Origin: Terriglobia bacterium
Lineage (GTDB): Bacteria; Acidobacteriota; Terriglobia; Terriglobales; Acidobacteriaceae
Direction of reading: 5' to 3'
DNA: 64,000 bases
NCBI GenBank assembly: GCA_020073215.1
Contig: JAIQFO010000010.1
Coordinates: forward strand, 1 to 64,000
Position 1 is the first letter of the stretch. The number at the start of each line of letters is the position of its first letter. The notes beneath the pieces are model-generated. The model worked only from the letters and a program-made list of their open reading frames with translations, did not search any database and was not told where the DNA came from. Below, piece after piece: positions 40,756 to 50,267 of this stretch. Both the position numbers and the translations under genes were made by a program.

Positions 40756-41916
40756 ATGTCGGCCCAGACCGTGCTCGCGGCGACCCTGGTAGAACCCGGA
40801 CACTACGAAATCCGCGAGTATCCGTTGCCCGCTCCTGCGCCCGGGTGCTTGCTGGTGAAGATGGAGGTGTCGGGAATTTGCGGGACCGACAAGCATACCT
40901 ACCAGGGTTATGTCGGGCAGTATGGCGGGACGGGGACGCCGCGGACCGTTCCGTTTCCGATTATTCAGGGACACGAGAACGTGGGCACGATTGCCGCGAT
41001 CGGCGGCGACGGGCGGTATACGGATTTCGAAGGCGTCGCGCTCAAGGTCGGGGACCGGGTCGTGGTCGGCCCCAATGTCAGTTGCGGGACTTGCTATTAC
41101 TGCCGCCATGATTTTCCCTACTACTGTTGTGAGAACACAGTTGACTATGGGAACAACATCAGCGCCAAGGATCCTCCGCACCTTTTTGGCGGATGGTCGC
41201 AATACCTTTATGTGGTGCCCGGCAGTTTCCTGGTGAAAGTGCCCGGCGAACTGCCATCGGAAATTGCGGTGCTGACCGAGATCATGGCGGTGACGGTCGG
41301 GCTCGATCGCGCCAAGCAGATCTCGGCGTTCCCGAACGAGTCGTTCCGCTTCGACGACTCGGTGGTGGTGCTGGGAGCGGGGCCGCTGGGCATGTGCTTC
41401 GTGATGAAAGCGCGCATGCTGGGCGCCGGCACCATCATTGCCGTGGACTTGTCGGACTATCGACTGGACTTTGCGCGAAAGCTGGGTGCGGACCATACCA
41501 TTCACGCCGGAAAGACCACGGAAGCCGAGCGACTGGCGCAGATTCGTGACTTGACGCAGGGCCGCAGGGCGGATGTAGTCGTTGAGTGCGCGGGAGTACC
41601 CGGAGCAGTGCGCGAGGCGCTGGAAATCTTGCGTGTCGGCGGGCTCCTGGTCGAGGCGGGAAATTTTTCGGATATGGGAGAGATTTCGATCAGCCCGCAT
41701 CGGCATTTGTGTGCGAAGAATGTACGGATTCTGGGCGTCGGTGGAGAAGAGCCCGCGGCCTATGGTCCGAGTATGCGGCAGATGGCGCGCTACATGCGGC
41801 ATTATCCACTGGTAGAGTTTGTGACTCACCGCTTTGGATTGACGCAGGTCGAGGCGGCGATGAAGAAGTCGATGGCCGCGGATTCGATGAAAGTAGTGAT
41901 CGATCCGTGGTCGTGA
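40756..41916 (+). CDS. Zinc-dependent alcohol/polyol dehydrogenase
   Basis: A 386-residue medium-chain dehydrogenase. Catalytic zinc residues lie in SGICGTDKHTYQG and IIQGHENVG; the structural zinc lobe is SCGTCYYCRHDFPYYCC; the nucleotide fingerprint is VVVLGAGPLGMCFVMKARMLGAG. The sorbitol/inositol-dehydrogenase-like shape and its place at the head of an inositol-type cluster suggest it oxidises a polyol or cyclitol. The next gene follows after 42 bp. Exact substrate unknown. Confidence 0.82.
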   Translation: MSAQTVLAATLVEPGHYEIREYPLPAPAPGCLLVKMEVSGICGTDKHTYQGYVGQYGGTGTPRTVPFPIIQGHENVGTIAAIGGDGRYTDFEGVALKVGDRVVVGPNVSCGTCYYCRHDFPYYCCENTVDYGNNISAKDPPHLFGGWSQYLYVVPGSFLVKVPGELPSEIAVLTEIMAVTVGLDRAKQISAFPNESFRFDDSVVVLGAGPLGMCFVMKARMLGAGTIIAVDLSDYRLDFARKLGADHTIHAGKTTEAERLAQIRDLTQGRRADVVVECAGVPGAVREALEILRVGGLLVEAGNFSDMGEISISPHRHLCAKNVRILGVGGEEPAAYGPSMRQMARYMRHYPLVEFVTHRFGLTQVEAAMKKSMAADSMKVVIDPWS

Positions 41917-41958
41917 GTTGATTGCAAGTTAGAAATAATCTAATTCGAGGTGAGCTCT

Positions 41959-42897
41959 ATGAATGATGTGTCATCACGTTTTCATTTTGCTTGCGCGCCC
42001 GATAGCTGGGGCGTGCTGGATTATCCCGGGCCCTCGTGGGATCAGTCCTACGAGAAGATGCTGGACGAGATGGTTTGGGCAGGATATACGGGAACAGAAC
42101 TGGGGCCGTATGGATTTTTTCCGACTGATCCGGCGGTGCTCAAGCCGCAACTCGACAAGCGAAAGCTCAAACTGCTCGGATCCTTTGTTCCAGTGGTGCT
42201 CAGCGATCCGGCGTCGGCGGGGGTTGCGGTCGAGCACATTCGGAAGGTTGGCGATCTGCTGGCAACGTTGAAGGCGCCATTTCTGGTGCTGGCCGACGCG
42301 CAATCGGATGAGCGGAACCGGATCTCCGGACGCGTCCCCAGAGATGGAAGCGCCGGACTCACGGCCGCCCAGTGGAAAAATGTTGCGCACGTGGTGGAGG
42401 AAGCGGCGAAAGTTTCGGCCGAGTTCGGGTTGGACCTGGTGTTCCATCCGCATGTGGCCACCTACGTCGAGACGCCGGAAGAGTGCGAGCGGTTCTTCGA
42501 TGTAACGTCGCATACCGGAATTGGATTGTGCCTCGACACCGGACACTGCGAATACGGGCATGGCGACACGGTGACCGAGGCGGCGAAGTTCGCGAGTGTG
42601 TTGCGGTTCCTGCACATCAAGGATGTGGACAAGAAGATCCTGGAAGAATCGCGGCGGAAGAAACTCAGGTTCGAAGAAGCGATCGAAGACAAAGTGTTCA
42701 CGATCATCGGACAGGGATCGATAGATTTTCCCGGGCTGTTCCGGCTGCTGGAAAAGAATAACTACTCCGGTTGGATGGTGATCGAGCAGGACGTGAAGTT
42801 TGGAGCCACGGTCACCCCACCCTCGGAGAGCGTGGCCGCCAGCTTGCGCTATCTGAACGCAGTGGTGGCCGAAATGGCCGGTGCCGCATCACGCTAA
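41959..42897 (+). CDS. iolE: IolE-like TIM-barrel protein (2-keto-myo-inositol dehydratase family)
   Basis: A 312-residue sugar isomerase/epimerase-type barrel. FACAPDSWGVLDY at the N-terminus, LVFHPHVATYVETPEE, LCLDTGHCEYG and LHIKDV are the metal-binding signatures of the IolE/AP-endonuclease-2 family. IolE dehydrates 2-keto-myo-inositol to the substrate of IolD. ATG 41959 with GAGGTGAG upstream is better than GTG 41950. Occurrence with IolG-like, IolD and IolB genes makes the IolE role likely, though related epimerases exist. Confidence 0.7.
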   Translation: MNDVSSRFHFACAPDSWGVLDYPGPSWDQSYEKMLDEMVWAGYTGTELGPYGFFPTDPAVLKPQLDKRKLKLLGSFVPVVLSDPASAGVAVEHIRKVGDLLATLKAPFLVLADAQSDERNRISGRVPRDGSAGLTAAQWKNVAHVVEEAAKVSAEFGLDLVFHPHVATYVETPEECERFFDVTSHTGIGLCLDTGHCEYGHGDTVTEAAKFASVLRFLHIKDVDKKILEESRRKKLRFEEAIEDKVFTIIGQGSIDFPGLFRLLEKNNYSGWMVIEQDVKFGATVTPPSESVAASLRYLNAVVAEMAGAASR

Positions 42898-42946
42898 TGG
42901 CGGACACAGTTGACATGTCCACACCTGGGATCGGGATGGTTCTCGC

Positions 42947-44386
42947 TTGAGTACGGAAACCGAGACGGTTGTCGCACAATCCGGGCACGAACACGGCCGG
43001 TTGCCGCGACGGCTGAATCTGGTCAATGCCATTTCGATCAACATGTCGAACATGGTCGGAACCGGGCCGTTCATTACGGTGCCGGCGATCCTGGCGACGC
43101 TCGGCGGTCCGCAGTCGCTGATCGCCTGGGGCGTAGGCGCGCTCCTCGCCATTGCTGATGGTTTGGTCTTCGCGGAGTTGGGCGCTTCGATTCCGGCTTC
43201 GGGAGGGTCGTACAGCTTCTTGCGCGAATGTCTCGGCCGCAAGGACTGGGGCCACATGATGGCGTGGATCTTCGTGTGGCAGTTCTTGTTCAGCGGCACG
43301 CTCGAGATTGCCACCAGCAGTATTGGCATGGCCGAGTACGCGGGCTTTCTCTGGCCGAAGTTGCTGGCGCACCCGTGGGGAATGAAGTTCCTGGCGGCGG
43401 GCATCACCGCCCTCGCCCTGGTGGCTCTCTATCGCAAAATTCAGGATATTGCGCGCCTGATGCTCGTGCTCTGGATCGGCATGCTGGTGACCGCGGGTTG
43501 GGTGATTGTGACCGGGGCGATGCACGTTCATCCCAAAATGCTGGTCGATTTCCCGCCCGGAGCGTGGCACATCGGCTTGCCGTTCCTGTTGGGACTGGGC
43601 AACGGAACCATGCTGGTGATGTTCAATTTTCTCGGCTATTACCAGATTTGTTACCTGGGGGACGAAGTGAAACGGCCGGAGCGGACCATTCCCTATGGCG
43701 TGATTATCTCGATTCTGCTGGTGACTGTGATCGACTTTCTGATTTCGGTGAGCTTCGTTGGAGTTGTGCCGTGGCGGGAGATGATTCGGCCGGGAACGCA
43801 GGCATTCAACGCCATCGGCTCGGTGTACATGGAAAGAATCAGCGGGCATTGGGCGTCGGCGCTGATGACCTTCATGGTCGAGTTTACGGCGTTTGCCGCG
43901 ACCTACGCGATGATCCTGGGTTACTCGCGGATCCCGTACGCGGCGGCGCTCGATGGAGCCTTCTTCCGCTGGTTCGGTGAACTGCATCCGACCAAGCGCT
44001 TTCCCCACCGCTCGTTACTGTTGGTGGGCTTCCTGGTGATTGGAGCGTGCTTCTTTGACCTGGTGCAGATCATCACGGCGCTGATCCTGGCGCGTATCTT
44101 CTCGATGTTCGTGGCGCAGATTATCGGACTGCTCGTCTATCGCAAGTACCAGCCCGATGCTCCCCGGCCGTTCCGGATGTGGCTGTATCCGCTGCCCGCA
44201 CTGTTTGCCCTGGTGGGATGGCTGGGAGTGTTCGTAACTCCCGCGCTGCAACCCGGGGGCTGGGAGTTTATGGCCTACGCCTTTGGCACGATCGGGATGG
44301 GTTTCACCGCGTACTTGATTCTGGCGTGGCGGAAGCGGGATTGGCCCTTCGCGCAGCAAGCAAAGCCGTCCGATCTAATCGGTTAG
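42947..44386 (+). CDS. APC-family amino acid/polyamine permease
   Basis: A 479-residue permease with about 12 transmembrane helices and the APC first-helix signature (LNLVNAISINMSNMVGTGPFITVPAILATLGG). It starts at TTG 42947 (MSTETETVVAQ). It lies inside the inositol-type cluster, where a sugar or cyclitol transporter would be expected; an amino-compound permease fits the aminotransferase gene downstream and suggests an amine-bearing substrate such as an inosamine. That is inference. Confidence 0.85.
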   Translation: MSTETETVVAQSGHEHGRLPRRLNLVNAISINMSNMVGTGPFITVPAILATLGGPQSLIAWGVGALLAIADGLVFAELGASIPASGGSYSFLRECLGRKDWGHMMAWIFVWQFLFSGTLEIATSSIGMAEYAGFLWPKLLAHPWGMKFLAAGITALALVALYRKIQDIARLMLVLWIGMLVTAGWVIVTGAMHVHPKMLVDFPPGAWHIGLPFLLGLGNGTMLVMFNFLGYYQICYLGDEVKRPERTIPYGVIISILLVTVIDFLISVSFVGVVPWREMIRPGTQAFNAIGSVYMERISGHWASALMTFMVEFTAFAATYAMILGYSRIPYAAALDGAFFRWFGELHPTKRFPHRSLLLVGFLVIGACFFDLVQIITALILARIFSMFVAQIIGLLVYRKYQPDAPRPFRMWLYPLPALFALVGWLGVFVTPALQPGGWEFMAYAFGTIGMGFTAYLILAWRKRDWPFAQQAKPSDLIG

Positions 44387-44550
44387 CAGATATGCAGTTT
44401 CTCCTATGCATTTGTCGGAATCAATGGATTTGTGGATTTCGGGCCTTGTTGATAGAATCGCTGCTGCTTTAGGACATTCTGATCATTCGGCCAGCTACCC
44501 GCAATGGCTGGTCTTCGGTCAAAGCGGTAAGAAAATAATGGAGGAATGAC

Positions 44551-45606
44551 GTGGCGAAGCTCGGAGTCGGCGTGCTTGGGGTTGGGGAGATGGGAAGGCG
44601 TCATGCGGAGAACCTGCGCCGCCTTGTTCCTGAGGCCCGTCTGGTCGCCGTCGCCGACGTGGCCGCCGATCGGGCCCGGCAAGCCGCCGAGGAACTCGAG
44701 ATCGACAAGTCGTTTCGCAGCCTGGAAGAAATGCTGGCGTGTAAAGAAGTCGATGCGGTGCTGATCGCCACCCCCGATAAGTTTCATGCGAAAGCGATTG
44801 AAACTGCCGCAGGCGCCGGCAAAGACATTCTTTGCGAGAAACCACTGGCCATCACTCGCACGGATGCCCATAGCGCTCTTCGGGCGGTCGCGAACGCTGG
44901 GGTTCGTCTGCAGATCGGCTTTATGCGCCGCTACGACCCCGCCTACGAGGCCGCTATGAAGAGAGTCGACGCGGGCGAGATTGGCGAGCCGGTACTGTTC
45001 AAATCCATTGGCCGTGACAAAGATGTTCCGCCCATCGCCGCCTATCAATCCAACATCAACGGCATGTTGTTTTACAACAACACGATTCATGACTTCGACC
45101 TGGCCCGCTGGCTCATGCGCGATGAGGTCGCGGAAGTTCAGGCGTACACGACCGTGGCGATCCGCCCCGAAGTGGCGCAATACGGAGATGTGGTCGCGAG
45201 TGTGGTGAATCTGAAATACGCCCATGGCGCGATCGGTAACGTCGAATCGTATGTGCAGGCCATTTACGGGTATGACGTCCGCACGGAGATTGTGGGCTCG
45301 AAGGGGTCGATTTTTGTCGGGAGCCTTGAGAAAACACCGGCAACGTTTCTGAGCGCCGCCGGCGGCGCCACCATTCTCGCCGATCATTTCCTTAGTCGCT
45401 TTGCTGACGCATATCTGGGCGAGGTGCGAGATTTCGTTCACAACATGCTGCACGATCGTGCGCCCCGCGTCACTGGAGACGATGGAATGCGGGCGCTGGA
45501 AATTGCGATCGCAGCGGAAGAATCACATCTGCAAGGCACACCACGGAAAGTCGAGACCACTGATGTGGAGCTGCTTCGCGCGGCAGAAACCCGCAGCGGA
45601 GATTGA
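44551..45606 (+). CDS. iolG: Gfo/Idh/MocA oxidoreductase, inositol 2-dehydrogenase-like
   Basis: A 351-residue protein: NAD-binding VGVLGVGEMGRRHAENL, catalytic-lysine motif CEKPLAI, then RLQIGFMRRYDPAYEAAMKRV, NNTIHDFDLARWLM and RFADAYLGEVRDFV, all typical of IolG-type dehydrogenases. IolG oxidises myo-inositol to 2-keto-myo-inositol with NAD. It starts at GTG 44551 with GGAGG upstream. The neighbourhood supports the role; specificity within the superfamily is hard to fix from sequence. Confidence 0.72.
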   Translation: MAKLGVGVLGVGEMGRRHAENLRRLVPEARLVAVADVAADRARQAAEELEIDKSFRSLEEMLACKEVDAVLIATPDKFHAKAIETAAGAGKDILCEKPLAITRTDAHSALRAVANAGVRLQIGFMRRYDPAYEAAMKRVDAGEIGEPVLFKSIGRDKDVPPIAAYQSNINGMLFYNNTIHDFDLARWLMRDEVAEVQAYTTVAIRPEVAQYGDVVASVVNLKYAHGAIGNVESYVQAIYGYDVRTEIVGSKGSIFVGSLEKTPATFLSAAGGATILADHFLSRFADAYLGEVRDFVHNMLHDRAPRVTGDDGMRALEIAIAAEESHLQGTPRKVETTDVELLRAAETRSGD

Positions 45607-45670
45607 CTGTCTCGCGGCCCGCTTCGTAGCGCACCGCAACCTGTGTGGCTGATATCGACGGGAGGAGCAT

Positions 45671-46768
45671 ATGAATCGCACGACGGCTGTCGCTTATAAG
45701 AGCCCTCTGCATGAGATGACCCAGTCCACTCCGACGTGCCTGTGGAACGATTCCGCTTCCATTCAGGAGCTGACCTACTCAATCGAACACGGCGCAACCG
45801 GAGCAACCTGCAATCCGGTCATTGTGCTCGCTGTCCTCAAGAAGGAGATGAGCCAATGGAAAGAGCGGATCCACGCGCTGATTAACGAACGCCCCACGGC
45901 AACCGAAGACGAAATTGCCTGGCAGCTGGTGCGGGAGGTTTCGATCAGAGGTGCAGCCTTGCTGCGGCCGATCTTCGATGCGCAGCGCGGCAGAAATGGG
46001 AGGCTTTCCATACAAACCGATCCCCGGCTGTTTCGCGATACGCAGGCGATCGTCGAACAGGCGGTGGAATTCAGCCGGCTTGCGCCGAACATGATCGTGA
46101 AGATCCCGGTCACGCGCGCCGGTATTCCCGCGATTGAGGAAGCGACCTACCGCGGAGTCAGCATTAACGCGACCGTTTCTTTCTCTCTGCCGCAATGTGT
46201 CGCCGTGGCGGAGGCCGTCGAACGCGGATTGAAGCGGCGCGAGCGCGAGGGCAGGGAAGTTGCCAGTATGGGCCCTGTGTGCACCATCATGGTCGGGCGG
46301 CTCGATGATTGGCTCAAGGTGCTCGTCGAAAAAGAGAACATCGCCATCGACCCGGGATATCTGGAGTGGGCAGGCGTAGCTGTGTTCAAGAAAACCTACC
46401 AGCTCTTTCGCGAGCGGGGATACAGGTTGCGCCTGTTATCGGCGGCGTTTCGCAATCACATGCATTGGAGCGAGATGATCGGAGGCGAGGTCGTGATTTC
46501 TCCGCCCTACTCCTGGCAGGTGCGCTTCAATGCCAGCGATATCGAGGTACGAAACCGGATCGATGATCCCGTCGATCCCAAGATGGTCGACGAGTTGACC
46601 CGCAAATTTAAGGATTTCCGGCGCGCGAACACGGAAGGAGGCCTGGCCATCGAAGAGTTCGATTCGTTTGGCCCGACGCGCCGCACGCTGCGGCAGTTTG
46701 TCGCGGCCTGCCATGATCTGGATGGGCTGGTGCGAGAGTTTCTGATTCCGAACCCGGACACGAATTGA
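45671..46768 (+). CDS. Transaldolase-family protein
   Basis: A 365-residue class I aldolase of the transaldolase family: LWNDSASIQELTYSIEHGATGATCNPVIVL (N-terminal family motif), MIVKIPVTRAGIPAIEEATYRGVSINATVSFSL with the Schiff-base Lys144. It may cleave or transfer a carbon unit in the lower part of the pathway, where the usual iolJ aldolase is missing; that is a hypothesis. GGGAGGAG precedes the ATG. Confidence 0.8.
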   Translation: MNRTTAVAYKSPLHEMTQSTPTCLWNDSASIQELTYSIEHGATGATCNPVIVLAVLKKEMSQWKERIHALINERPTATEDEIAWQLVREVSIRGAALLRPIFDAQRGRNGRLSIQTDPRLFRDTQAIVEQAVEFSRLAPNMIVKIPVTRAGIPAIEEATYRGVSINATVSFSLPQCVAVAEAVERGLKRREREGREVASMGPVCTIMVGRLDDWLKVLVEKENIAIDPGYLEWAGVAVFKKTYQLFRERGYRLRLLSAAFRNHMHWSEMIGGEVVISPPYSWQVRFNASDIEVRNRIDDPVDPKMVDELTRKFKDFRRANTEGGLAIEEFDSFGPTRRTLRQFVAACHDLDGLVREFLIPNPDTN

Positions 46769-46832
46769 CGAGCAGCCGCTATGGCAGCGGCTTTGGCTTG
46801 CACTGCAATCTTTCTATAGGAGGCCTGCGCAC

Positions 46833-48131
46833 GTGGGCAAGCTCGCGATTACAGGCGGTAAAGCGTTACGAAAAACTCCTTTTACCCAGTGGCCGTATGG
46901 AGGCGTCGAAGAAAAGCGCGCTCTCGCGGACGTCTTGACCAGTTCGAAGTGGGGAGGCCAGCCGTTTCCCGGCAAGCATTCCATGGCGTTTGCCAGGAAA
47001 TTTGCGAAACTGCACACCGCAAAATACGCGCAATGCGTAAACACCGGGACGGTTGCGATTCAGGCGGCGCTGAAGGCAATCGAGATCCAGCCCGGCGATG
47101 AAGTCATCGCTCCCGCCTACACGTGGGAGGGAACGGTTGGTCCGGTGCTGCTGCTGAATGCTGTGCCGGTGTTCGTTGACGTTGATCCCGATACCTATTG
47201 CCTGGATGCGCGAAAGATCGAGCAGGCAATCACGCCAAAAACCAAGGCGATTCTCCCGGTTCATCTCGGGATGCGGTTCGCGGACATGGATGAGATCCTG
47301 CGCATCGCGGCCAAGCACAATTTGAAAGTCATCGAGGACTGCGCCCACGCCCACGGCGGAATGTGGAAGGGCAAGGGTGCCGGCTCGATGGGCGACTTGG
47401 GAGCGTTCAGCTTCCAGTCGAGCAAACTGCTTACCTGCGGAGAGGGCGGGGCCGTCATTACCAACAATTTGGAATACATGGAGAAAGTGCAGAGTTACAT
47501 CAACGCCGGTCGCGCCAGCGTGACCGACCAGTTCCATCATCGCATCATCGGTTTTAACTACCGACTGGGGGAATTCCAGGCGGCGGTGCTCGGGGCCCAG
47601 ATCGACAGGTTGCCGGCCCAGGCAAAGGTGCGTGCCAAGAACATGGCGTACTTTGAGTCGCGCCTGAAGAATATGCCGGAGATCGGGCTGCTGAAGCCTG
47701 ATCCGCGCATTACGCGCCTCGCACCGTACGGCTACGTAATCAAATATTTTGCCGTACGGGCGAAAGACATTCCTAGAGCCGCGTTCGTCGGGGCCCTGCA
47801 GTTGGAAGGAATTCCCTGCGACGGTCTGTTCTACGAACCCGTCTACAAGAGTTCTCTCTTCCCGTTGAACCCCTGCGATTTCCCCGCACTGTGCTGGGGA
47901 CGCGAGAAGCCTCTCGATTTGCGGAAGATATCATCGTGTCCCGAGGCCGAGCGGGCTGCTTATCACGAGGCGGTGTGGTTCCCGCATCAGCTTTTCCTCG
48001 GGAGCCAGAAGGATGTGGACGCGATTGCCGAAGCGATCCAAAAAGTGCTGGCGAATATCGAAGAGCTGCGCGGACTGGATCACAAGGCGATTCGGAACCA
48101 GCGCCTGAGCCGCGCGGACCGCGAGAGTTAG
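46833..48131 (+). CDS. DegT/DnrJ/EryC1 aminotransferase, scyllo-inosamine-type
   Basis: A 432-residue PLP enzyme with PLP-lysine in GAFSFQSSKLLTCGEGGAV (Lys198), nucleotide-sugar-aminotransferase fold motifs (GTVAIQAALKAIEIQPGDEVIAPAYTW, IEDCAHAHGGMWKGK). The N-terminus (LAITGGKALRKTPF) and C-terminus (CPEAERAAYHEAVWFPHQLFLG) resemble glutamine:scyllo-inosose aminotransferases of aminoglycoside pathways. In this catabolic cluster it may run in reverse, converting an inosamine to an inosose. GTG start with AGGAGG upstream. Confidence 0.8.
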   Translation: MGKLAITGGKALRKTPFTQWPYGGVEEKRALADVLTSSKWGGQPFPGKHSMAFARKFAKLHTAKYAQCVNTGTVAIQAALKAIEIQPGDEVIAPAYTWEGTVGPVLLLNAVPVFVDVDPDTYCLDARKIEQAITPKTKAILPVHLGMRFADMDEILRIAAKHNLKVIEDCAHAHGGMWKGKGAGSMGDLGAFSFQSSKLLTCGEGGAVITNNLEYMEKVQSYINAGRASVTDQFHHRIIGFNYRLGEFQAAVLGAQIDRLPAQAKVRAKNMAYFESRLKNMPEIGLLKPDPRITRLAPYGYVIKYFAVRAKDIPRAAFVGALQLEGIPCDGLFYEPVYKSSLFPLNPCDFPALCWGREKPLDLRKISSCPEAERAAYHEAVWFPHQLFLGSQKDVDAIAEAIQKVLANIEELRGLDHKAIRNQRLSRADRES

Positions 48132-48132
48132 G

Positions 48133-49158
48133 GTGAAGGCGGCGAGAATTGGCGTCGCGGTTGTGGGGTTGGGCAGCATTGCCCAGGGTTCAATTCTGCC
48201 CGCTTTCGCGAACTGCAAGCGAGCGAAGCTCACGGCGCTGGTCAGCCGTGATAAGGGCAAGGCCGCGCGGATTGCGCGGATGTTCAAGGGCGCTGCGTAC
48301 CGCAACGACGAGTACGCGGATTGCCTGGCCAACCCGGAGGTGGCGGCCGTTTATATCGCGACTCCGCCCGGCGAGCACGCTGGATTTGCAGTGCAGGCGG
48401 CCGAGGCCGGCAGGCATGTTCTCTGCGAGAAGCCGCTTGCAGCCACCGTCGAGCAGTCTGGAGAAATGGTAAAGGCTTGCCGCCGGAATGGCGTGGTTTT
48501 GATGACGGCCTACCGGAAGTATTTCGAGCCGGCCGCGCGTTATTTGAAGAAGCTGATTCGCGATGGGGACCTGGGCCGCATCGATGTAATTCACACCGCA
48601 TTCAGCGAGTTGTATGTGCCGAATATTTCAGCGCAATGGCTGCTCGATAAAAGTCTGGCCGGCGGAGGTCCGCTCATGGATTTGGGCGTCTACTGCGTGA
48701 ACACCTGTCGCTGGCTTGTCGATGAGGACCCGGTTGAGGTTTCGGCGCAGCTGTGGCGAAACCATGCTATTCGGTTCCGCAAGGTGGAAGAGGGCGTCGC
48801 CTTTCGAATGAATTTCGCAAGCGGCGTGGTCGTGCAAGGAAGTTCGAGTTATGGAGCATCCGCCTCTTCGTTCATCACTGTGCAGGGAACGAAAGGATGG
48901 GCGTCCCTGAACCCCGCGTTCCCATTTGAAGAAGAGCGCAGGCTGACAGGGAAGATACGTGGGCGCTGGATCGAGCGAGTCTTCCCTGTGATCGATGAGT
49001 TCGCGCTGGAACTGGATGCCTTCGCAACGGCAGTCCAGCGCGGCGACAACGTAGAACCTGACGGCGAGCAAGGACACCGGGATGTTGAGATCATGAGCGC
49101 GATTTATGAGTCCGGCAGGAGCGGGAAAGCGGTCGCGGTAAATTACCGATACGATTGA
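48133..49158 (+). CDS. Gfo/Idh/MocA-family oxidoreductase
   Basis: A 341-residue NAD(P)-dependent oxidoreductase (VAVVGLGSIAQGSILPAFANC, HVLCEKPLAATVEQS, YRKYFEPAARYLKKL) resembling glucose-fructose-oxidoreductase-type members. It starts at GTG 48133, one base after the aminotransferase stop codon, so the two are tightly co-translated and may act in sequence on the same cyclitol. Confidence 0.82.
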   Translation: MKAARIGVAVVGLGSIAQGSILPAFANCKRAKLTALVSRDKGKAARIARMFKGAAYRNDEYADCLANPEVAAVYIATPPGEHAGFAVQAAEAGRHVLCEKPLAATVEQSGEMVKACRRNGVVLMTAYRKYFEPAARYLKKLIRDGDLGRIDVIHTAFSELYVPNISAQWLLDKSLAGGGPLMDLGVYCVNTCRWLVDEDPVEVSAQLWRNHAIRFRKVEEGVAFRMNFASGVVVQGSSSYGASASSFITVQGTKGWASLNPAFPFEEERRLTGKIRGRWIERVFPVIDEFALELDAFATAVQRGDNVEPDGEQGHRDVEIMSAIYESGRSGKAVAVNYRYD

Positions 49159-49170
49159 GAAGTAGAAGGT

Positions 49171-50253
49171 ATGTCACCTCGCCAAAATAACCGTCAGAAA
49201 GCTGGAAAGGCCGCGAGCATTTACGATGTCGCCCGCGAATCGGGCGTATCGGTCTTTACTGTCTCCGCCGTCGTCAACAACAAGAGCCATGTGGGCAAGA
49301 AGCTGCGGGAGCGCGTGGAAGAAGCGATCCGCAAGCTGAAGTACAGGCCTAATCTGATTGCGCGCAGCCTGGCCAAACAGCGCACCCACACCATCGGAAT
49401 GATCGTTCCCGACATCGCCAATCCATTTTTTCCGATGGTCGTTCGCGGCGCCGAGGATGCCGCGCAGAAGCACGGATACAACTTATTACTGTGTAACAGC
49501 GATGACAGCCTCGATAAAGAGGAACAAGCGATCGAAGTGCTGTTATCCAAACGAGTGGACGGAATCCTGCTGACCAAAGCGGCGGAGGACTTCCGCCCCC
49601 CGCTGCGCCAAATGATCAAAGAAGCCGGCGTTCCGTTTGTGCTGGTGATGCGCACCTACCCGAAGCTTACGAAAGATGCCGTCATCACCGACGACTACCA
49701 GGGTGCTTACGACGCCGTATGCCATCTTGCACGAGCCGGCCGGCGGCGCATTGGGCTGATCAGCGGCCCGTTGAAAGTGAGCAATGCCATGGCGCGTTGG
49801 CAGGGGTTTCACGACGCGCTCAAGGCAAAAGGTCTCCCTTTTGAAAAGGAGCTGATGGTCGAGGGAGATTACCGGATCGAATCGGGGTTTCGCGCCGGTC
49901 ATGCGCTGCTTTCGCACCGGCCCGATGGGGTGTACGTCGCCAACCATCTCATGACGGTGGGTTTGCTGAGGGCGGCCGAGGAAATGGGGCTGACATGTCC
50001 GGACGATTTCGGGCTGGTGAGCTTTGATGACTATCCCTGGCTGGGCGTCTTCCGCCCGAAGCTGACCACCGTGGAGTTGCCCAAGCATCAGCTTGGAAGT
50101 GAAGCCGCGGAATTGCTGATTGCACGCATGTCCGGCAGCCGCCAGAAGGCGGTAGTCAGAAAACTGCAGCCGGAACTGCGGATCCGGGAATCGTGCGGGT
50201 TTGCGCTTCACGTGTCGAAAGCGCAGGCGGAAGAACGTTCCGCGAACAATTGA
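49171..50253 (+). CDS. LacI-family transcriptional regulator
   Basis: A 360-residue regulator: N-terminal LacI helix-turn-helix and hinge (SIYDVARESGVSVFTVSAVVNNKSHVGKKLRERVEEAIRKLKYRPNLIARSLA) and a periplasmic-binding-protein-like effector domain (IGMIVPDIANPFFPMVVRGAEDAAQ). It is the last plus-strand gene of the cluster, ending 14 bp from the convergent IolD gene, and probably represses the catabolic genes in the absence of a cyclitol-derived inducer. Confidence 0.92.
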   Translation: MSPRQNNRQKAGKAASIYDVARESGVSVFTVSAVVNNKSHVGKKLRERVEEAIRKLKYRPNLIARSLAKQRTHTIGMIVPDIANPFFPMVVRGAEDAAQKHGYNLLLCNSDDSLDKEEQAIEVLLSKRVDGILLTKAAEDFRPPLRQMIKEAGVPFVLVMRTYPKLTKDAVITDDYQGAYDAVCHLARAGRRRIGLISGPLKVSNAMARWQGFHDALKAKGLPFEKELMVEGDYRIESGFRAGHALLSHRPDGVYVANHLMTVGLLRAAEEMGLTCPDDFGLVSFDDYPWLGVFRPKLTTVELPKHQLGSEAAELLIARMSGSRQKAVVRKLQPELRIRESCGFALHVSKAQAEERSANN

Positions 50254-50267
50254 TCTGGCGATTGTTC

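Noticed and set aside
40594-41829. A 411-codon minus-strand open frame opposite the zinc dehydrogenase
   Set aside because: Antisense to a dehydrogenase with complete zinc and nucleotide motifs; no supporting features.
42812-44008. A 398-codon minus-strand open frame opposite the permease
   Set aside because: Arg/His-rich shadow of a 12-helix membrane protein gene.
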